Shown here: piece after piece, positions 6,242 through 9,760 of the stretch | How the letters are laid out: each line of letters starts with the position of its first letter | Position numbering within the stretch: position 1 is the stretch's first letter | Assembly: GCA_903927685.1 (NCBI GenBank) | Contig: CAIYOB010000040.1 | Coordinates: 1 to 9,760 of the forward strand | Source: an uncultured Planctomycetaceae bacterium | GTDB lineage: Bacteria; Planctomycetota; Planctomycetia; Pirellulales; Pirellulaceae | DNA length: 9,760 nucleotides | Reading direction: 5' to 3' | Program-made: the position numbers and the translations under genes | The notes under the pieces: model-generated | Database searches by the model: none | What the model was told of the DNA's origin: nothing | The model's input: only the letters and a program-made list of their open reading frames with translations

Positions 6242-8239
6242 ATGAAGAGCAACCACTTCGCGTTTATCGTGGCCATTGCGGTTTCTGCGTGGAATTGCCT
6301 GGGGGCGACGGCCTCGCCGGCGACCGATTTCTGGGTCAGGGACGAGGCGGGACGCATCACCCACACTTGCGGCGTAAAAGAACCTCTAGTGATGTGCATG
6401 CAGGGGCGCAAGGTAGTGATGCAGGTTGAATTTAATAGCACCAAGGGCCTGCGTTACACGGCCCGGTTCTACAACCTGCAGCGGGATATCCTCAACACGA
6501 AGAAAATCATGTTTGAAGGCGGGCGAGAGTCGAACCCCGAGGTGCAGGTCGATAACCAGCCCTTGAAGAACGAATTTCCGTCCTCGGCCACCTTCGACGG
6601 CCTGTTGACCTTTGCCTATCCAGAGACGAGCGGCGTCGTCGCCACGCGCACCATCTATCCCTCGATGAACAAGGCGTTGGTCATCGAAGAGTGGCAGGTG
6701 CGCAACACCACTGGCAAGCAAGTTACGGTCACGGTTGCGCCCGCGCGCAAGGTGGACCTTGTGGATGAGGAAATTGCGATCGTTTGGAACTGCCAGGGTG
6801 CAGAGGCCATATCGGTGAAACCCGGCGGCCTGTTTTCCTTCTCCACCTACGTGCAGGCCAAGTTGGCTGCTGAGCCCGATATTGCCGTCCAGGTGGCTAC
6901 CGAACGCGGCGCGCGGCGTGCCTTGGCCGAGGCTGCCTGGCGCGGTCCCGGGCGTCTGGAAACCCCCGAGCCTTCGCTCGACGTGGCGTTCGCCTTGCAG
7001 AAGTTTCACGTGTTGGAATGCCCGATTGAGACCTACAAGGGTATTATCACCCACAACGGTAGTCTGACGTACTCGCCCGGCATCTGGGCCAATGACCCGG
7101 TAGAATACTCCAGCCCGGTGTTTCCCTGCTTTGGCGATAATGAACTGAACCGCGCCGGCATGAACATGTATCGCATTTGGCAGGACTATTGCCGGGACAA
7201 AGGCATCGATCCCTTCCCGGGTTCGTTCGAAGGCCCAGGGCTGCAACTGACCCAACGGGAACGAGGCGACGACGCGATGGTGCTGTATGGTCTGTCCAAA
7301 TTCTTGCTGTTCCAGGGCGATCGTGCCGCCGCCGAGGAACTGTGGCCCTTGATCGAATTCAGCGCCGAATCCGTGCTGAAGCATACGACGACGGATGGCA
7401 TTATCGCTTCACAGACCGACGAGATGGAAGGGCGCTATCCGACCGGAAAGGCCAACCTGAGCACCTCTGCGCTCGCCTATGGCGGCTACCGCCAGGCGGC
7501 GCAATTGGCACGCGCGCTGGGCAGGCCAGTGGCAGCGGAGTTTGACACCCGTGCAGACGCCCTGCGCAAGGCAATTGAATCCTATTTTGGCGCGGACATC
7601 GAGGGTTTCAAGACGTACCGATACTACATGGAGAACACCACGTTGCGAGGCTGGATTTTGCTGCCTTTGGCGATGGGCATCACCGAACGGGGGAACGGCA
7701 CAAGTGACGCGTTGCTCTCGGACAAGCTCTGGCCAAACCGTATGGAGGGCGCCGATATCCTGGCCGAGTCAACCCGGCCGACAGAATGGGGGCGCGAGAC
7801 CTACTATGCCCTGCGTGTTTTGTTCAAGGCCGGCCGAACCGAGGAGGGGCTCGACCTGACTCGGCGCGTCGTTCAGGCCCAGATCTTCGGCAGCAAAGGG
7901 CCCTATCCGGATGAGGACGCCATCGACATGCTCTGCCCCGGCTCGCTTTATCCGCGCGTTTTCACCGAAGGCATGTTCGGCATTGTGCCCACCGGCCTCG
8001 ACTCCTTTGAATGCACGCCCTGGCTTCCCAAGGCCTGGCCGCGGATGGCGCTGCGTGACCTGCGGGCTTTCGGCCGGGCCTGGGATTTGGTGGTGGAGCG
8101 CGCCGGCGATCAGCAAAAAGTCACGGTGAGTAGCGGTGGCCAGACGGTCATGACGGGTGTCGGGCCAACGGGGAAGACGTATTCGGTGTCCTTTGCGAAG
8201 CAAACGAAGGATTCTTCAGACACTTCGAATAGTCCGTAA
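6242..8239 (+). CDS. Exported six-hairpin (alpha/alpha)6 glycosidase-like protein
   Basis: A 665-residue protein. A signal peptide (about 1-25, core FAFIVAIAVSA) precedes an N-terminal beta-sandwich (about 30-240, with EEWQVRNTTGKQVTVTV typical of such domains). A helical toroid follows (about 250-570), then a small C-terminal beta domain (FECTPWLPKAWPRMALRDL, from about 590). This order is that of six-hairpin glycosidases (GH78-, GH63- and GH94-like folds). Acidic residues in conserved-looking blocks are candidate catalytic groups: Asp343/Asp344 (RERGDDAM), Asp393/Glu394/Glu396 (TDEMEGRYPTGKANLS) and Glu515/Glu519 (TEWGRETYYALR). I cannot assign a CAZy family or substrate. It probably hydrolyses a glycosidic bond in the same polysaccharide as the neighbouring galactosidase and esterase. 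The ATG at 6242 is supported by the signal peptide and the GAGAGAG upstream. The last 15 residues are Lys/Ser/Thr-rich tail. Confidence 0.75.
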   Translation: MKSNHFAFIVAIAVSAWNCLGATASPATDFWVRDEAGRITHTCGVKEPLVMCMQGRKVVMQVEFNSTKGLRYTARFYNLQRDILNTKKIMFEGGRESNPEVQVDNQPLKNEFPSSATFDGLLTFAYPETSGVVATRTIYPSMNKALVIEEWQVRNTTGKQVTVTVAPARKVDLVDEEIAIVWNCQGAEAISVKPGGLFSFSTYVQAKLAAEPDIAVQVATERGARRALAEAAWRGPGRLETPEPSLDVAFALQKFHVLECPIETYKGIITHNGSLTYSPGIWANDPVEYSSPVFPCFGDNELNRAGMNMYRIWQDYCRDKGIDPFPGSFEGPGLQLTQRERGDDAMVLYGLSKFLLFQGDRAAAEELWPLIEFSAESVLKHTTTDGIIASQTDEMEGRYPTGKANLSTSALAYGGYRQAAQLARALGRPVAAEFDTRADALRKAIESYFGADIEGFKTYRYYMENTTLRGWILLPLAMGITERGNGTSDALLSDKLWPNRMEGADILAESTRPTEWGRETYYALRVLFKAGRTEEGLDLTRRVVQAQIFGSKGPYPDEDAIDMLCPGSLYPRVFTEGMFGIVPTGLDSFECTPWLPKAWPRMALRDLRAFGRAWDLVVERAGDQQKVTVSSGGQTVMTGVGPTGKTYSVSFAKQTKDSSDTSNSP

Positions 8240-8247
8240 GAAGCTGA

Positions 8248-8277
8248 GCCATTGCGCATCTACAGATGCTCAGTGGC
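8248..8277 (+). terminator. Strong imperfect hairpin just after the glycosidase stop
   Basis: Arms of 13 bases (GCCATTGCGCATC and GATGCTCAGTGGC) pair around a TACA loop with one G-T wobble and one mismatch, starting eight bases after the stop codon. The position suits a 3'-end hairpin. There is no T-run behind it (AACAATCG), so it is not a standard factor-independent terminator. It may protect the mRNA end or act with another factor. Confidence 0.4.
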
Positions 8278-8500
8278 AACAATCGCGTTGGATGCCTCGC
8301 CGTGAACTGCCGTGCAGGCTGGGGCTCTGGCGATCCATGTCAGCGGTCGGTATATAGGTAGCAGTGAGCAGTTGTTTGGCCAGCAGGAGTCAGCAATGTC
8401 TGCGACCTGGAAAACCGCCTGCGTGTTCATCTGTTTCACCTTTCGCGACATGTACGCCGGCTTTGTTTCGCTTCGATCTGTAATCTGATCGGAACTACCT
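8278..8500. other. Intergenic leader of the LamG-containing gene
   Basis: This stretch holds a local direct repeat (GCCGTG at 8299 and again ten bases later), an AT-rich TATATAG patch near 8351, and the 30-codon ORF described separately. No convincing -35/-10 pair was identified. Confidence 0.4.
8396..8488 (+). CDS. Small ORF (30 aa) with good Shine-Dalgarno site, possible leader peptide
   Basis: ATG at 8396 follows AGGAG (8385-8389) with a six-base spacer, a better ribosome site than that of the downstream gene. The peptide starts MSATWKTACVFICFTF and is fairly hydrophobic, with three aromatic residues in the first half. It stops at TGA 8486-8488, twelve bases before the GTG of the next gene and in the same frame. 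It could be a translated leader that couples to the next gene, or the former N-terminus of that gene cut off by a stop. It matches no family I know. Confidence 0.3.
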   Translation: MSATWKTACVFICFTFRDMYAGFVSLRSVI

Positions 8501-9760
8501 GTGAAACGCAAGACAACGAGGTGGCTCGGCTGCCTGCTTGCCACAACCGCAATCGCGGTCACGACCGCAACCGCGGCGGACGAAGCAGGCAGCTCGCGGA
8601 CCCAGCCAAACAACTCTAACCACACGGACAGGTCGTCGGAATTCTACGCCTATTACACGCGGCTGGATTATGACGATCACAGCAATACGGGCCAATATGC
8701 CGATCTCATCGTCCAGATCGGAACGAACGGCCGATTCGTGTTCTGCCGTGAATTCGGCTATCTGCCGTATTGGCAGCCGTCGGGGACGAAATATTTCGTC
8801 GACCGCCTGCTGCCGGTGACCGGTGACGGGCCCCCGGAACGGCCCGATGCGATCAACAAGTGTTCCTATGTTCGCCTGATCGAAGGTTCGCCCGACAGGA
8901 TCGTCGTTCACTGGAGGTATGCCCCCGACCTGAACAGCCCGCATTTCACCGATTTCCAGAGGACCTACAGTGGCGATATCGGCAGCTACTTCGCCGATTA
9001 CGCCGAGGAGTACTTCACGATCACCGCCGACCGGCGGATCACGAGGGAAGCGAAGAAGGGCTGTGTCCGGCTGGACGAGTGGAACGACCCGTTGAACAAG
9101 ATGGACGGAGTCCCGGCGGCTTCCGGACCCGCGACAGGGGCCGTCCAGGACGCGACGGACCTGGACCTCTTCATCGGCATGGCCCAGGAGAAGAGCTACC
9201 CCCGGGGGTGCGAACGGGAGATCACCAAGGCGTTCCGCTCGAACATGGTCTTCAGCGGCCTCATCGACGAAGTGCGAGTGTTCGACCGGGCTCTGGACGA
9301 ATCGGAGATACGCTCGGACTATCGGGCCTTCCAACCCGACGTTGTATCGCCCCTGAGCTACTGGGTCTTGCCCGCTGGGCCGAAGAACGCCATGAATTTC
9401 GGGGCGGCCTATACGAGACTTCAGTTCAGTCCGGAATGGGAAGGCCTGTGGCGGGTGGGGGACCATGCCGACATCGTCGTATCGTTTGACGACAGGCCCA
9501 ATCGGTTCGTCTTCTGGCGTGGGACCAACTACCTCCCCAGCCTGATCACGGAGCCGGGCTCCAAGGGCCTGTGGGTCAACGACCAGGGCCCAGAAAATTA
9601 CACCGATCAGTGCTACGAGCACATGTCCGACAAGATGTGCCGCTACTCCCACGTCCGGCTCATCGAAAACACCGATGCCAGGGTCGTCGTGCATTGGCGC
9701 AACGCGAGCGTCGGCATCGGATACGAGTGGCTCTGGCCGGACCGGAACGGCTGGGGACTC
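8501..9760 (+). CDS. Exported protein with duplicated unknown domain and a shortened LamG-like segment (3' end outside window)
   Basis: The frame is open for 420 codons from the GTG at 8501 to the window end. It starts with a signal peptide (MKRKTTRWLGCLLATTAIAV, cleavage after Ala25 or Ala26). The GTG is the only start after the in-frame TGA at 8486; GGA seven bases upstream is a weak ribosome site. Two copies of one domain are visible, about 50-180 and 306 onward. Shared blocks are YTRL, AD(L/I)(I/V)V, RFVF, YLP, then VRLIE and VVHWR (His137 and His398). Between them lies the end of a LamG/concanavalin-type jelly roll: LDLFIGMAQ at about 220 and FSGLIDEVRVFDRALDESEI at 251-270. Normal LamG domains have some 150 residues; here only the second half is present, joined directly to the first repeat near Asn199-Asp202. 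The role is unknown; carbohydrate binding at the cell surface or export for polymer use is plausible. A minus-strand ORF over the same bases is a shadow. Confidence 0.8.
   Translation, partial: MKRKTTRWLGCLLATTAIAVTTATAADEAGSSRTQPNNSNHTDRSSEFYAYYTRLDYDDHSNTGQYADLIVQIGTNGRFVFCREFGYLPYWQPSGTKYFVDRLLPVTGDGPPERPDAINKCSYVRLIEGSPDRIVVHWRYAPDLNSPHFTDFQRTYSGDIGSYFADYAEEYFTITADRRITREAKKGCVRLDEWNDPLNKMDGVPAASGPATGAVQDATDLDLFIGMAQEKSYPRGCEREITKAFRSNMVFSGLIDEVRVFDRALDESEIRSDYRAFQPDVVSPLSYWVLPAGPKNAMNFGAAYTRLQFSPEWEGLWRVGDHADIVVSFDDRPNRFVFWRGTNYLPSLITEPGSKGLWVNDQGPENYTDQCYEHMSDKMCRYSHVRLIENTDARVVVHWRNASVGIGYEWLWPDRNGWGL

Noticed and set aside
5818..6444. 208-codon minus-strand ORF spanning the URO-D-like gene end and the next gene start
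   Set aside because: It crosses two well-supported plus-strand genes and has no recognisable domain.
6386..7384. 332-codon minus-strand ORF
   Set aside because: Antisense shadow of the six-hairpin gene; no motif, signal or coherent family in its translation.
8495..9694. 399-codon minus-strand ORF
   Set aside because: It lies fully over the plus-strand frame from 8501 to the edge, which has a signal peptide, LamG motif and an internal duplication. The minus reading has no recognisable domain.
1..9760. CRISPR array, tRNA, rRNA, insertion sequence or riboswitch
   Set aside because: No regularly spaced repeats, cloverleaf, transposase motif or recognisable aptamer was seen by eye on either strand; a covariance-model search was not possible here.

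Overview
The window reads as accessory DNA from a carbohydrate-degrading bacterium. It is probably a member of the PVC group (Planctomycetota, Verrucomicrobiota, Lentisphaerota or Kiritimatiellota). The evidence is indirect: fairly GC-rich DNA, several exported glycan-active proteins, a free-standing URO-D-type methyltransferase-like protein beside glycosidases, large LamG-containing exported proteins, and few clear Shine-Dalgarno sites. No rRNA, tRNA, CRISPR, integrase, transposase or phage gene was seen.

All five complete or nearly complete genes, and the truncated gene at the left edge, lie on the + strand. From left to right:
- The C-terminal 199 residues of a protein of unknown function (1-602).
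- A short gap with a possible gene remnant (613-723).
- An exported GH27 alpha-galactosidase with an N-terminal Ig-like domain (769-2424).
- A 359-base gap with a terminator-like hairpin.
- An exported SASA-type carbohydrate acetylesterase whose catalytic core is split by an inserted beta-rich domain (2784-4577).
- A 424-base decayed stretch with a fragment of an alpha/beta hydrolase on + and a coherent unrecognised reading on -.
- A cytosolic URO-D/MtaA-type protein with a probable zinc site (5002-6114).
- An exported six-hairpin (alpha/alpha)6 glycosidase-like protein (6242-8239).
- A gap with a strong imperfect hairpin and a 30-codon ORF behind a good Shine-Dalgarno site.
- An exported protein that runs off the right edge (8501-9760) and contains two copies of an unrecognised domain with a shortened LamG-like piece between them.

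Together the genes suggest stepwise breakdown of a galactose-containing, O-acetylated and perhaps O-methylated polysaccharide. The galactosidase would remove alpha-galactosyl ends, the esterase acetyl groups and the six-hairpin enzyme another linkage. The URO-D-like protein could act inside the cell on a methylated compound. This last role is inference. No SusC/SusD pair, transporter, sulfatase or regulator is visible, so this is a loose gene group rather than a textbook polysaccharide utilization locus. The intergenic gene debris suggests repeated gain and loss of genes.

The right-edge gene is open to the window end, so it has no stop here. The long minus-strand ORF over it (8495-9694) is an antisense shadow.
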